NCBI RefSeq assembly: GCF_027923405.1
Contig: NZ_BQYI01000001.1
Span: forward strand, 3,636,501-3,700,500
DNA: 64,000 nucleotides
Direction of reading: 5' to 3'
DNA from: Paenibacillus sp. YYML68
GTDB lineage: Bacteria > Bacillota > Bacilli > Paenibacillales > NBRC-103111
Shown here one piece after another: positions 26,484-34,216 of the stretch. The position numbers and the translations under genes were made by a program. The first letter of the stretch is position 1. Every line of letters starts with the position of its first letter. The notes under the pieces were generated by a model that was not told the DNA's origin, made no database searches, and saw nothing but the letters and a program-made list of their open reading frames with translations.

Positions 26484-26894
26484 ATGAAAAAAATGATCAT
26501 TATGCTGCTAGTTGTCTCAACCATGCTTATAAGCTGTAGTATTAGAGAAATCCCAATACCGACTGTTAAGGTAGAAAATCCGGAAATTACTATCCCCGTG
26601 GAAATTATATCCTACAGTTGGTTAGCTAAAGATGAGTATGGTGGTGCGTGGGATGATATGCAAGATAAAGAGGCTGTAGTCGTGCCAAAAAAATCGAAAA
26701 TCAACATCTCTTTTGAATACAAGCCTAAAAACATACAGATTCGTCACCACATCAGCAAGACCGAGTGGGAAAACTTCGAAAAAAATGTATACGAAATCAA
26801 TGTTCCGGATAAAGAAGGAATACATATATACTCGATGCTTACGAACTGGTCAGAAGGAATTGTGGATTACGCTTTGAAAATAGAAGTAAAGTGA
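26484..26894 (+). CDS. Small lipoprotein of unknown function
   Basis: A 136-residue protein with a lipoprotein signal peptide: MKKMIIMLLVVSTMLISC, with the lipobox LISC placing the lipidated cysteine at residue 18. The remaining part is a small charged beta-rich domain without a recognised motif (contains YSWLAKDEYGGAWDDMQDKE and RHHISKTEWENFE). A purine-rich GGGGGGCGGG precedes the ATG. It would be anchored on the outer face of the membrane. It follows VanZ within the AT-rich island. Family not recognised. Confidence 0.75.
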   Translation: MKKMIIMLLVVSTMLISCSIREIPIPTVKVENPEITIPVEIISYSWLAKDEYGGAWDDMQDKEAVVVPKKSKINISFEYKPKNIQIRHHISKTEWENFEKNVYEINVPDKEGIHIYSMLTNWSEGIVDYALKIEVK

Positions 26895-26898
26895 TAAA

Positions 26899-26997
26899 AA
26901 AGGGTCCCATCAAACAACCATTTGAGCAGCACAAAGACGATCAACGCGGAGAACAGTTGGCCATATACGGCATTTTCTGTCGTGCCAAGCTCATCAA
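26899..26997 (-). pseudogene. IS4-type transposase C-terminal remnant
   Basis: On the minus strand one short frame reads LGTTENAVYGQLFSALIVFV then LLKWLFDGTLF, which resembles the C-terminal end of IS4-type DDE transposases (ENAV...QI..ALIA..LL). A stop directly precedes it, and no catalytic part, terminal repeats or start is visible. The rest of 26895-27329 holds the right copy of the 22-bp repeat and nothing else that I recognise. Confidence 0.45.
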
Positions 26998-27329
26998 GTC
27001 AGTAACGTCTTGAATCTCTATTCCTTCGATTGAAAGCTTTGTCTACAGTACGGCTCTTTTACTACCATTTAGTGGTTAATCCACAGGCCTGCTATGATTA
27101 CTTACTTCCATTGCTTGTAAAACGGAATGATATGAAGCAATTCAAAAAAATCGTAAGCGAAAATAGACCTCACCCTAGTTAAAGGATGGCGGTCTATTCG
27201 TTTGCAAGCCCTCTTAGACAAGCGTACAATGCTCGCTCTAGAAAGAGCATACAATAGGATTAATGAAACGTTTGAACACCAGTTAATTTCTACGACTTCC
27301 TTATTATGGTATCATAGAGGTAGGGGCAA

Positions 27330-27599
27330 GTGATATATAATTTTAGATATAGGAAGGAGTGGATACTTATTACAATAAGAAAAGTACTCTATCTTTTTAT
27401 TAGCTGCGTTGGCGTATTAATCGTCCTATACAGTCCAGAACTAGCAATCAATGAGGCTGATCATGTTGTGCGTAGGGGAGGGTCTGCTAACATAGATCAA
27501 TTGTTAAAGAGACAAGAGATGGTGGCAGCATCTTACCGATGCATAGGTGGAATTTTTATGGGAATTAGTCTGTTTTTTGTGTTATCCAAAGAAAAATAG
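27330..27599 (+). CDS. Small two-helix membrane protein, unknown
   Basis: An 89-residue reading frame with two hydrophobic helices (VLYLFISCVGVLIVLYS and CIGGIFMGISLFFVL) separated by a charged loop. The GTG at 27330 is preceded by AGGGG at a short distance. A much better ribosome site, AGGAAGGAG at about 27350, has no ATG, GTG or TTG after it, only an ATT codon at a suitable spacing, so the true start is uncertain. A terminator follows at 27619. No family recognised. Confidence 0.5.
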   Translation: MIYNFRYRKEWILITIRKVLYLFISCVGVLIVLYSPELAINEADHVVRRGGSANIDQLLKRQEMVAASYRCIGGIFMGISLFFVLSKEK

Positions 27600-27618
27600 A
27601 ACATACGAATCTGGCAAG

Positions 27619-27662
27619 TAAACAAGAGCAGGCTATCTCCTCGATAACCTGCTCTTGTTATT
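27619..27662. terminator. Bidirectional terminator between convergent genes
   Basis: AACAAGAGCAGG / CCTGCTCTTGTT stem with a short loop, flanked by A-rich sequence on the left and TTATTATGG on the right. It separates the small membrane gene (plus) from the ArsR/SRPBCC operon (minus). Confidence 0.75.
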
Positions 27663-27706
27663 ATGGAATAAAAGTAGCGTTATAGCAGTCAATAGCGTGC
27701 AATCCA

Positions 27707-28174
27707 TCAATCATACTCTCCCTTAATCACGAAAAACGACCCTCGGATCGTCCCGGCCAGCACCGACTTCTGTCTGGCGAACTTGAACCTCGGCGCGAGC
27801 TCGCTCGGCACCTCCATCCCTTCCGAAAGCTTGAAGCCGACGGCCCTCTTCTTCGGATCATCCACCGTGTACATGACGTTGACGCCAAGACCGTCCTCGT
27901 AGAAGACGTAGGCCCAACGGATGTTCACTACCTGAAAGCGCGACGTCTGCAGCGGCCTAGCCGCAAAGTCAATATTCCGCTCCTCCATCAAGATCTGGTT
28001 TACATAAGCGAGCGTATCCTCGCTCTCACTAGCGGGCATAACCGTAAATTCATGCTTGTACTTGTTCATGAAATACCGGGCTTCATGCGCCCGCAAGCCT
28101 GCCAGCGCTTCGGCTACCGGGGATGACTCCAGCCCAGCCGTAGACACCTTCTTGTAATCCACGATATCAGACAT
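27707..28174 (-). CDS. Uncharacterised cytosolic protein of the ArsR-SRPBCC operon
   Basis: A 155-residue soluble protein, third gene of the operon. ATG 28174 (MSDIVDYKK) is six bases after GGAGGG and overlaps the end of the SRPBCC gene by a few bases, indicating translational coupling; the longer frame from 28213 lacks a ribosome site. Visible segments are RAHEARYFMNKYKHEF, ILMEERNIDFAARPLQ and RWAYVFYEDGLGVNVMY. No signal peptide or membrane helix. I do not recognise the family. Confidence 0.75.
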   Translation of the reverse strand: MSDIVDYKKVSTAGLESSPVAEALAGLRAHEARYFMNKYKHEFTVMPASESEDTLAYVNQILMEERNIDFAARPLQTSRFQVVNIRWAYVFYEDGLGVNVMYTVDDPKKRAVGFKLSEGMEVPSELAPRFKFARQKSVLAGTIRGSFFVIKGEYD

Positions 28175-28580
28175 GCTCGTCCCTCCATGCCAGCACCCCG
28201 GCAAGCCGTTCACCCATGAGCGTCCAGCCGTACCTCGCGCCGCCTAGCGCTTGAGGCTTGCTGAAGCCGATATGCTCCAGATGCAGCAGCACCGAGCCGT
28301 CCTGCCCATCCGCCAAGGTCCACGTCACGATTGTGTCCTCTCCACCACTCACCCAGGTATAGGATAACCGCCGCGGCGCGTCCACCTCCAGAACCTCGCA
28401 GTGAATGACACCGTCCCAAGCCCCCTGAGGCTGCTGACGGAACTGGAATCGATGCCCGACTATCGGCTTGAAGTCGTTGTCCATCACCCACTTGGCAAGC
28501 GTAGCCGAATCGGTAAGCGCTGCCCACACTTTATCGATGGTACTGCTGAAGCGATAATCTAACGATACATTTGAGCCCAT
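28167..28580 (-). CDS. SRPBCC (AHSA1-like) domain protein
   Basis: A 137-residue START/Bet v1-fold protein with a hydrophobic ligand cavity. Typical marks are the N-terminal SSTIDKVWAALTDSATLAKWV, the central RRLSYTWVSGG..TIVTWTLAD and the C-terminal helix GWTLMGERLAGVLAW. Proteins of this AHSA1-like type are very commonly encoded next to an ArsR regulator in Gram-positive bacteria; ligands are unknown. The ATG overlaps the ArsR stop codon by one base (TAATG), so the genes are co-translated. Confidence 0.93.
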   Translation of the reverse strand: MGSNVSLDYRFSSTIDKVWAALTDSATLAKWVMDNDFKPIVGHRFQFRQQPQGAWDGVIHCEVLEVDAPRRLSYTWVSGGEDTIVTWTLADGQDGSVLLHLEHIGFSKPQALGGARYGWTLMGERLAGVLAWRDEHV

Positions 28581-28912
28581 TACGAATCCTCCTTCTCCTT
28601 CAAAATATAGTCCAGCTTCTGCAAATTCGTCGTCCAGAATCGCTCGTAGTACGACAGCCAGTCCTGAATCTCTCTCAGTGGTGCCGGATTCAGACGATTC
28701 CGCGTCTCCCGCCCGACCTTGCGATCCGTCACGATGCCCGCCTCCTTCAAGATCGTCAGATGCTTCGCTACGGCGGTACGCCCAATGTCAAAATGCGGCG
28801 TCAGACGGTTCAGCGGCAGCTCCTCCGCATCGGCCAGCAGCCGAATCAGCTTACGGCGCGTCGGGTCCGCGATCGCCTGGTACACGTCATGTGAGGGTGC
28901 GCTTGCGTTCAT
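28580..28912 (-). CDS. ArsR-family winged-helix repressor
   Basis: A 110-residue regulator with the winged-helix layout: ADPTRRKLIRLLADAEELPL, LTPHFDIGRTAVAKHLTIL (recognition helix) and the wing KVGRETRNRLNPAPLREI. No metal-binding CxC motif is present, so it is not a metal sensor of the ArsR/SmtB kind; it belongs to the group paired with SRPBCC proteins. ATG 28912 follows GGAGGAG. Its promoter, with two GACAC-N6-GTGTC operators, is at 28939-28988 and implies autoregulation. Confidence 0.93.
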   Translation of the reverse strand: MNASAPSHDVYQAIADPTRRKLIRLLADAEELPLNRLTPHFDIGRTAVAKHLTILKEAGIVTDRKVGRETRNRLNPAPLREIQDWLSYYERFWTTNLQKLDYILKEKEDS

Positions 28913-28938
28913 TGTTGGTCTCTCCTCCTCGTATGATT

Positions 28939-28988
28939 GGACACCAAGTAGTGTCCTAAATATAAGACACCTAAGGGTGTCATGTCAA
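28939..28988 (-). promoter_or_regulatory. Autoregulated promoter of the ArsR operon
   Basis: Minus-strand -35 TTGACA (28983-28988) and -10 TATATT (28959-28964), spacer 18. One operator, GACAC-N6-GTGTC (28966-28981), fills the spacer; a second, GGACAC-N6-GTGTCC (28939-28956), covers the expected start point. Bound dimers would directly block RNA polymerase. Confidence 0.78.
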
Positions 28989-29046
28989 GTGGATGAGGAG
29001 ACGTGGTGTTCCGCTCGTCCTTCCTCCTGCGGCACATCGGCCGCTC

Positions 29047-29210
29047 TAACGATGTATATCATCGCTACAACCACTCACCAGCACACTACCTACGCCCCGC
29101 CTCACGCTCTAGCGATGTATATCATCGCTACAGCAACTCCTCAGCACACTACCTACGCCTCGCCGCACGCTCTAGCGATGTATATCATCGCTACATCAAC
29201 TCCCCAGCCC
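29047..29210. repeat. Three 63-bp direct repeats each carrying a palindrome
   Basis: Copies begin at 29047, 29110 and 29173. Each opens with TAGCGATG-TATAT-CATCGCTA (first copy TAACGATG), 8-base arms with a 5-base centre, followed by ACC/AGC/ATC and CAGCACACTACCTACGCC in the first two copies. They lie between the 3' end of the dehydrogenase operon and the ArsR promoter. This explains most of the otherwise gene-free 28989-29243. Confidence 0.85.
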
Positions 29211-29243
29211 CCTCTGACCCACTGCTCTCCCGCGCCCCACGCC

Positions 29244-29270
29244 AAAAAGGGACTCTCATCGAGTCCCTCC
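29244..29270 (-). terminator. Terminator of the seven-gene sugar operon
   Basis: Minus-strand GGGACTC-GATGA-GAGTCCC stem followed by TTTTTGG, 15-40 bases past the stop codon of the zinc-type dehydrogenase gene. Confidence 0.85.
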
Positions 29271-29284
29271 TCACCAACACCCCG

Positions 29285-30316
29285 CTACCCTCGCTCACAA
29301 TCGATCATCACATGGATCGTATCGCCCTTATGCTCGTTCCGCAGCTGGAACGCCCGGTCCACTTCGGCCAGAGGCACGACGTGCGTAATCATCTCCTCCG
29401 TATTGACCAGACCGTCCATCACGAGGCGCAGCCCCTCCTCGAAGAACCGCCGATTATCTATATCCCGCTTCGGCTCTGTCGAGAGAATGTCGAGACGCTT
29501 CTTATGCACCTTGAAAAAATCAACCGGCTTATGGCACGTGCCGATACAGCCGTACATAACGATGCGGCCATTCTGCGCCGCCGCGTTAATCGCGTCGACC
29601 ATCCCTTCGCCCTCCAGCAGGCAAGGGATGACGACATCGAAGCCGTCGGGGAAGTCGCTTCCCACGACGTCCATCGTGCTCGCATGCTCATGCGGCAGCT
29701 TATACGTATGCGTCGCTCCGTATTTACGCGCGAGCGCCAGCTTCTCGTCGAACAGGTCGGTAACGACCAGGTTGCGCGGACTGAACAGCTTGACGACCTG
29801 CGTCATGACGAGTCCGCTGACGCCTTGCCCGGTGATCAGCACATTCTTGTGCGGGGAGATGTCAGCGAGCTCAGCGGCATGCAGGATGCCCGGCAGCACC
29901 TCAATGAGTGAGCCCTCGATCAGGGGCAGGTCCTTCGGCAGCACCTTCACCGAGAACGGACTGCAGCAGACGTACTCCGCGAAGGCGCCCCACACGTAGC
30001 GCAGCGCTACGTGGTCGCCCTCCTTCACCCCGATGACGTTCGGGCCGACCTTGTCGATCACACCTGCGACCTCATGACCGAGTCGGGTCGGGTAGCTGAT
30101 GAACTCCGGCTCGCGTGCGCCGCGGAACACCTCGATATCGCTGCCGCATATGCCGACCCACTTCACCTTCACGCGCACCTCGCCCTCCTTGGGCTCGGGA
30201 ATCATCGCACGCTTCACGCTAATTTCACCAATTGCGTCCATAACGGCGCACATCTGCGTACCTGGGCCGTCGCTGTCGACGAGCTCCATCGGCGGAACTG
30301 CCATCTTCGTCACCAT
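29285..30316 (-). CDS. Medium-chain zinc-type alcohol/polyol dehydrogenase
   Basis: A 343-residue NAD(P)-dependent MDR-family dehydrogenase. Catalytic zinc ligands are in GICGSD (Cys) and LGHEVAG (His, Glu), and the nucleotide-binding turn is ITGQGVSGLV. The usual four-cysteine structural-zinc loop is absent: after HVALRYVWGAFAEYV there is no spaced Cys cluster. ATG 30316 has AGGAGGT eight bases upstream. Last gene of the operon that starts with the epimerase at 37056; it would oxidise a sugar or polyol imported by the operon's transporter. Specific substrate unknown. Confidence 0.9.
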   Translation of the reverse strand: MVTKMAVPPMELVDSDGPGTQMCAVMDAIGEISVKRAMIPEPKEGEVRVKVKWVGICGSDIEVFRGAREPEFISYPTRLGHEVAGVIDKVGPNVIGVKEGDHVALRYVWGAFAEYVCCSPFSVKVLPKDLPLIEGSLIEVLPGILHAAELADISPHKNVLITGQGVSGLVMTQVVKLFSPRNLVVTDLFDEKLALARKYGATHTYKLPHEHASTMDVVGSDFPDGFDVVIPCLLEGEGMVDAINAAAQNGRIVMYGCIGTCHKPVDFFKVHKKRLDILSTEPKRDIDNRRFFEEGLRLVMDGLVNTEEMITHVVPLAEVDRAFQLRNEHKGDTIHVMIDCERG

Positions 30317-30348
30317 TGTCCATGACCTCCTATAGGATCCAAATGAAT

Positions 30349-31395
30349 TTACACGCTAGTGTTGCGAGTGAGCGACACGACCTGCCCGGTACGCATCGAT
30401 TCGAAGCAGGCGTCGATCACCTGCATCACCCGCAATATCTCCTGACCGGATGCGAGCGGCTGTCGACCGTCGCGGATCGCCTCGGCGAATTCACGCAGCT
30501 GCCAGGTGAAGTTAGCGTTCGACCGCTCGCAGGCGGCGACCTGCTCTCCGTTCAGCGCCAGCTCGTATTCGTCGTTCAGCTGCAGCATCCCGTTCTGCCC
30601 GATCACATAGCGCTGGTAGATGCTGTTCTGCGTCGACCAGATGCGCTTGCCGGTCAGCCCCTCCGCATCCGCAGGTCGGCAGCCCGCATTGAACGACATG
30701 ACCACCGTAGCCATCTGCCCCGTGCCATAATTTAACGAGATCGTCACCTCATCCTCGCCGCCCCAGTTCGGATTGTTCGACAGACCCTGCGCATATACCG
30801 ACTCCGGCAGCCGATCATACGCCCAGACGATATAGTCGAGAATATGGCTCCCCCACAGTGGAATAATGAAGCCGCCGATCTTCGCCTCGTCCTTCCACCA
30901 GTCTGTCGCCGGCTTATCCATATGCGCGAGCAGCAGTGCGTGAATATGAATCAATCCGCCGATCTCGTTCGCACGAATGCGCTCAATCGACTCCATCACT
31001 GGTCCGAAGAAGCGGCGACTCTGCCCGACCATCAGCCTCGCGCCGTGCTGCTCAGCTGCATCAAGCATGCTCCGCGCCTCTGTAACGTTCATCGCCATCG
31101 GCTTCTCCACGAGCACATGCTTCCCCCGCTGCAGGGCGCGGATCGCGTAATCCGCGTGCAGGTCGTGCGGCAGCAGCAGCAGGAACGCGTCAATCGTCGG
31201 GTCATTAAGCGCCTCCTCATAGGACGTATACGTCCTGACGCTGTCCCACTCGGCCGCCTCCTGCTCCAGCTTCGCCGGGTCGCGGGATACGAGCGCCACC
31301 AGCTCAATATGCTCATGAAGCTCCCGAATCGCGGGTAAATGTGATTTGGACACACGTCCTAGGCCGACGACGGCCAAGCGCAGTCTATGCTGCAT
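30349..31395 (-). CDS. Gfo/Idh/MocA-family sugar oxidoreductase
   Basis: A 348-residue NAD(P)-dependent oxidoreductase. The Rossmann motif is VVGLGRVSKSHLP, and the family's catalytic motif is EKPMA (Lys). A later WWKDEAKIGG and WGSHILDYIVWAYD represent the substrate-binding half. ATG 31395 follows AAGGAGGG. Members oxidise or reduce cyclic sugars and inositols, typically at C3. It is 15 bases downstream of the hydroxyacid dehydrogenase gene, within the seven-gene operon. Confidence 0.92.
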   Translation of the reverse strand: MQHRLRLAVVGLGRVSKSHLPAIRELHEHIELVALVSRDPAKLEQEAAEWDSVRTYTSYEEALNDPTIDAFLLLLPHDLHADYAIRALQRGKHVLVEKPMAMNVTEARSMLDAAEQHGARLMVGQSRRFFGPVMESIERIRANEIGGLIHIHALLLAHMDKPATDWWKDEAKIGGFIIPLWGSHILDYIVWAYDRLPESVYAQGLSNNPNWGGEDEVTISLNYGTGQMATVVMSFNAGCRPADAEGLTGKRIWSTQNSIYQRYVIGQNGMLQLNDEYELALNGEQVAACERSNANFTWQLREFAEAIRDGRQPLASGQEILRVMQVIDACFESMRTGQVVSLTRNTSV

Positions 31396-31410
31396 CGCAA
31401 TCCCTCCTTC

Positions 31411-32409
31411 TTAAGTCATTATCGCGAGATGCTCCCGCTTCACCTCGAATGTCAGCGGCTCCCCCGCATAGAAGCGAGCCATCTCCTCCACCATCATCTT
31501 GCCGACCCGCAGCCTCGAGTCTGGATTGACCCCTGCCAGGTGCGGCCTTGCAATGACGTTCGGCAGCCGTCTGAACTCGCTGTCCGCAGCGAGCGGCTCC
31601 TCGACGAACACATCCAAGCCGGCGACGAATCGGTTCGTCCGCAGCTCCGCCAGCAGCGCCTCCTCGTCGATCAGGTCGCCCCGCGCCGTATTGATCAGCA
31701 TCGAGCCGTCGCGCAGCAGCGCCAGCTCCTGCTTGCCGATCATCTGATACGTCGTCGGCACCTTCGGCGCATGCAGCGACACAATATCTGAGGCGGCCAT
31801 CAGCTCCTGCAGCGACGTCAGCCGAACGCCGAGCTCGGCCGCCTTCTCCTTCGGCATGAACGGGTCGTAGCCTAGAATCGTCACGCCGAACGGCTGCAGC
31901 AGCTTGATCACCTCGCGGGCGACCATGCCGAGACCGACGAGGCCGACCGTCTTGCCGCGAAGCTCATACGTCTCCATCGCTGGAATCTTCGCATTGCCGC
32001 CAGTCGATACGATGCCGTGGACCGGGACGATCCGATGGCCGAGCGCGAGAATGAGCGCCAGCACCGACTCGCTGACCGAGATCGCTATCGCGTAGTTGCT
32101 GTTCAGCACCCGAATGCCCTTGTCATAGACGAGCGTCGTCGGCAGCACCGGGCGAATCGAGCCCGCCATATGCGCCACCAGCTCCAGCTGATCGGCCTGC
32201 TCCAGCACCTCGTCATCAAGCGCACACGTTCTCCATGACGTGATGACGGCATGAACGCCCTTCACCTTCTCCGCCAGCTCCTCCTTATGGAACGGGCGGT
32301 CGTGCGGGTTCCACTCCACATGACCAAGCGATTGCAGCTGACGCTTCGTCTCCTCAGTCATGAATGCGCTTACGATATGGTTCGGAATTTGCACAAGTAT
32401 CGTTCTCAT
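31411..32409 (-). CDS. D-2-hydroxyacid dehydrogenase family protein
   Basis: A 332-residue NAD-dependent dehydrogenase. The nucleotide motif is GLVGLGMVAREVI; catalytic residues lie in INTARGDLIDEEAL (Arg), the acidic GLDVFVEEPL and PHLAG (His). It probably acts on a sugar acid or keto acid intermediate generated by the other dehydrogenases of this operon. The start at 32409 is preceded by AAGGAG, but at a long 13-base spacing. The gene lies 47 bases after the solute-binding protein gene. Confidence 0.9.
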   Translation of the reverse strand: MRTILVQIPNHIVSAFMTEETKRQLQSLGHVEWNPHDRPFHKEELAEKVKGVHAVITSWRTCALDDEVLEQADQLELVAHMAGSIRPVLPTTLVYDKGIRVLNSNYAIAISVSESVLALILALGHRIVPVHGIVSTGGNAKIPAMETYELRGKTVGLVGLGMVAREVIKLLQPFGVTILGYDPFMPKEKAAELGVRLTSLQELMAASDIVSLHAPKVPTTYQMIGKQELALLRDGSMLINTARGDLIDEEALLAELRTNRFVAGLDVFVEEPLAADSEFRRLPNVIARPHLAGVNPDSRLRVGKMMVEEMARFYAGEPLTFEVKREHLAIMT

Positions 32410-32456
32410 CGCTCTGAATCATCTCCTTCGGACAGTATGAATCGTTTATGTCGTAC

Positions 32457-34118
32457 CTATTTCTTCTGCTTGGCCTCATACGCCTTCTGATAGATCTCAA
32501 GATAGGTCTTCAGGTTCATCTTCTCCAGCGTGCTCAAGTAGCTGCTCCATTCCTTCTCAATATCCGCATCTCCGGTGATGAAACGGGCGATCATCGTCTT
32601 CACATAATCGTTGATCGTCTTATCCAGCTCGGCGAGCGCCTGCGAATCGGACGGCGCGAAGAACAGCGGCGGGACGATGGACTTGATGTCCGGTCGATAC
32701 GGCTCGTAGTTCTTCTTCGTCACCTCGTAATACATCTTCTCCTTATCCGGCAGCTTCAGCACCGCCTGACCGGCATACCAGTCCTTATCCGTCCGGTAAT
32801 TGACGCCGTATTGCGCCCAGCTCTCGTTCTGCACCCGTCCATACGGAATGAGCAGACGATACTTCGCAGGCTGACCATCGCGACCGACATCGCCCGGCTG
32901 CGCCCACTTCCACGAGGAGTTCTCCACCCCGAAGTTCGAGTACAGATTCGCCTCAAACTCATACATCGCATCGGCCCATCGCATCGTCGCCTCCGGGTAC
33001 TTGTTGGCGTTCGTCATGATGAAGTGCCCAGCCCGAATCTTGTCATACGGATTCCAGAACGACGTCTGCTTGCCGCTAGGCCCCTTGAGCGGTGCGATCG
33101 GCTGATAGTCGAGCCATCGTCCGCTCGGTCCTTCGACGATCGTAATCGTCGACGGCGAGTGTGCCGGCATCGCCCCAGCAATCGCGACATCCGGGTTCTC
33201 GGCGACCTTTTTCAGACTCGCATCATCCTGCGTGAACGACTGCGGCGCGATCAACCCCTCCTTATACAGCTTACGCAAGTACAGGAGCCCTTCCTTCCAC
33301 TCCGGCTTGTTGTACACGACGTCGATCTTGCCATCCTTCACGATCATCCGCTTCAGCCCGTCATCGTAGATGAACGAGTTCATGATGAACGGATCGATCA
33401 GCGTTCGCGTCCCGGTAGCTCCGACGAGCGCGATCTCGTCCGGCTTGCCGTTCCCATTCGGGTCCTTCTCCTTAAACGCCTTCAGCATCTGGTAAAACTC
33501 ATCCAGCGTCGACGGCTCCTTCAGTCCGAGCTTCTCCAGCCACGGCTTATATACGTACAGCTTGAAGTTCATCGAGCAATGGTAGCACTCGTTCACGTAC
33601 GGCAGGCTATAGATCTTATTCCCTGGGGCCGTAATCGCTTCCTTCACCTCAGGCATTTCCTTGAAAATGTTCTGCGTGTTCGGGCCGTACTTCTCAATTA
33701 GCTCCGTCCACGAGACGAACACTCCCTGCTCTCCGTACACCATCTGCTGCTCGGGCGATATGCCCATGTTCATGATCACATCCGGCAAGTCTCCACCAGA
33801 CAGTGCGAGATTGAGCTGCTCCAAGTAATTTTTCTCGTCGGCGACGATCCATTCGACCTGAATGTTCGTCTTATTCTCGAGCCACTTCGTGTAGCCGTTC
33901 GTGTTGAAGTTTTCGACAAGCGCATTGCCGCGTACGAGCACCTTCAGCTTGATTTTCTCATTAACAATCGGGAATTGACCTGGCGGGTTGACGATCGCTG
34001 CATTCGGACTATCCTTCGTCCCCTCCTTGTCGGTATCCCCTGTGTCCGTTGAACAGGCAGTTAACAGTACCGACAGACAGAAGCCGATGGTCCACAGCTT
34101 GACGAGCCGCTTATGCAT
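32457..34118 (-). CDS. Sugar ABC transporter solute-binding lipoprotein (LplA/YtcQ-type)
   Basis: A 553-residue extracytoplasmic binding protein. The lipoprotein signal ends at LLTAC (lipidated Cys22), followed by an acidic linker. The large size and motifs such as TKWLENKTNIQVEW, DPNGNGKPDEIALVG and the C-terminal INDYVKTMIARFITGDADIEKEW are typical of the Paenibacillus LplA/YtcQ class that captures oligosaccharides or uronides. ATG 34118 has GAGGAGGT seven bases upstream. It lies downstream of both permease genes, the reverse of the usual Lpl order. No ATPase gene is present, as expected for this class, which uses a shared MsmX-type ATPase. Confidence 0.95.
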   Translation of the reverse strand: MHKRLVKLWTIGFCLSVLLTACSTDTGDTDKEGTKDSPNAAIVNPPGQFPIVNEKIKLKVLVRGNALVENFNTNGYTKWLENKTNIQVEWIVADEKNYLEQLNLALSGGDLPDVIMNMGISPEQQMVYGEQGVFVSWTELIEKYGPNTQNIFKEMPEVKEAITAPGNKIYSLPYVNECYHCSMNFKLYVYKPWLEKLGLKEPSTLDEFYQMLKAFKEKDPNGNGKPDEIALVGATGTRTLIDPFIMNSFIYDDGLKRMIVKDGKIDVVYNKPEWKEGLLYLRKLYKEGLIAPQSFTQDDASLKKVAENPDVAIAGAMPAHSPSTITIVEGPSGRWLDYQPIAPLKGPSGKQTSFWNPYDKIRAGHFIMTNANKYPEATMRWADAMYEFEANLYSNFGVENSSWKWAQPGDVGRDGQPAKYRLLIPYGRVQNESWAQYGVNYRTDKDWYAGQAVLKLPDKEKMYYEVTKKNYEPYRPDIKSIVPPLFFAPSDSQALAELDKTINDYVKTMIARFITGDADIEKEWSSYLSTLEKMNLKTYLEIYQKAYEAKQKK

Positions 34119-34216
34119 AGTCTTGACCTCCTCATGGAGAAATCTACTTACCTTACCCCCTGTAATACATTCCGCCCACTAAGCCAGTATAGACACCTTA
34201 GCCACTTCAACAGCAC

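Larger units (their letters stand above)
24818..27202. repeat. 22-bp direct repeats bracketing an AT-rich island
   Basis: The same 22 bases, AAAGGATGGCGGTCTATTCGTT followed by GCAA (with one extra T in the right copy), occur at 24818-24839 and 27181-27202 in the same orientation. The 2.3 kb between them holds the SUKH pseudogene, VanZ gene, lipoprotein gene and transposase scrap, all AT-richer than the surroundings. The interval given spans both copies; only its two ends are the repeat. Confidence 0.6.

Noticed and set aside
29047-29210. CRISPR array
   Set aside because: Only three units, the whole 63-bp unit is repeated with no unique spacers, and no cas genes are near.
28719-29999. 426-codon plus-strand frame through the ArsR gene and 63-bp repeats
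   Set aside because: Runs antisense to two well-supported genes and a terminator. It stays open because the repeat period is a multiple of three; no start signal.
32448-33701. 417-codon plus-strand frame opposite the solute-binding protein gene
   Set aside because: Antisense shadow of a clear lipoprotein gene; Arg/Leu/Val-rich composition without domains.
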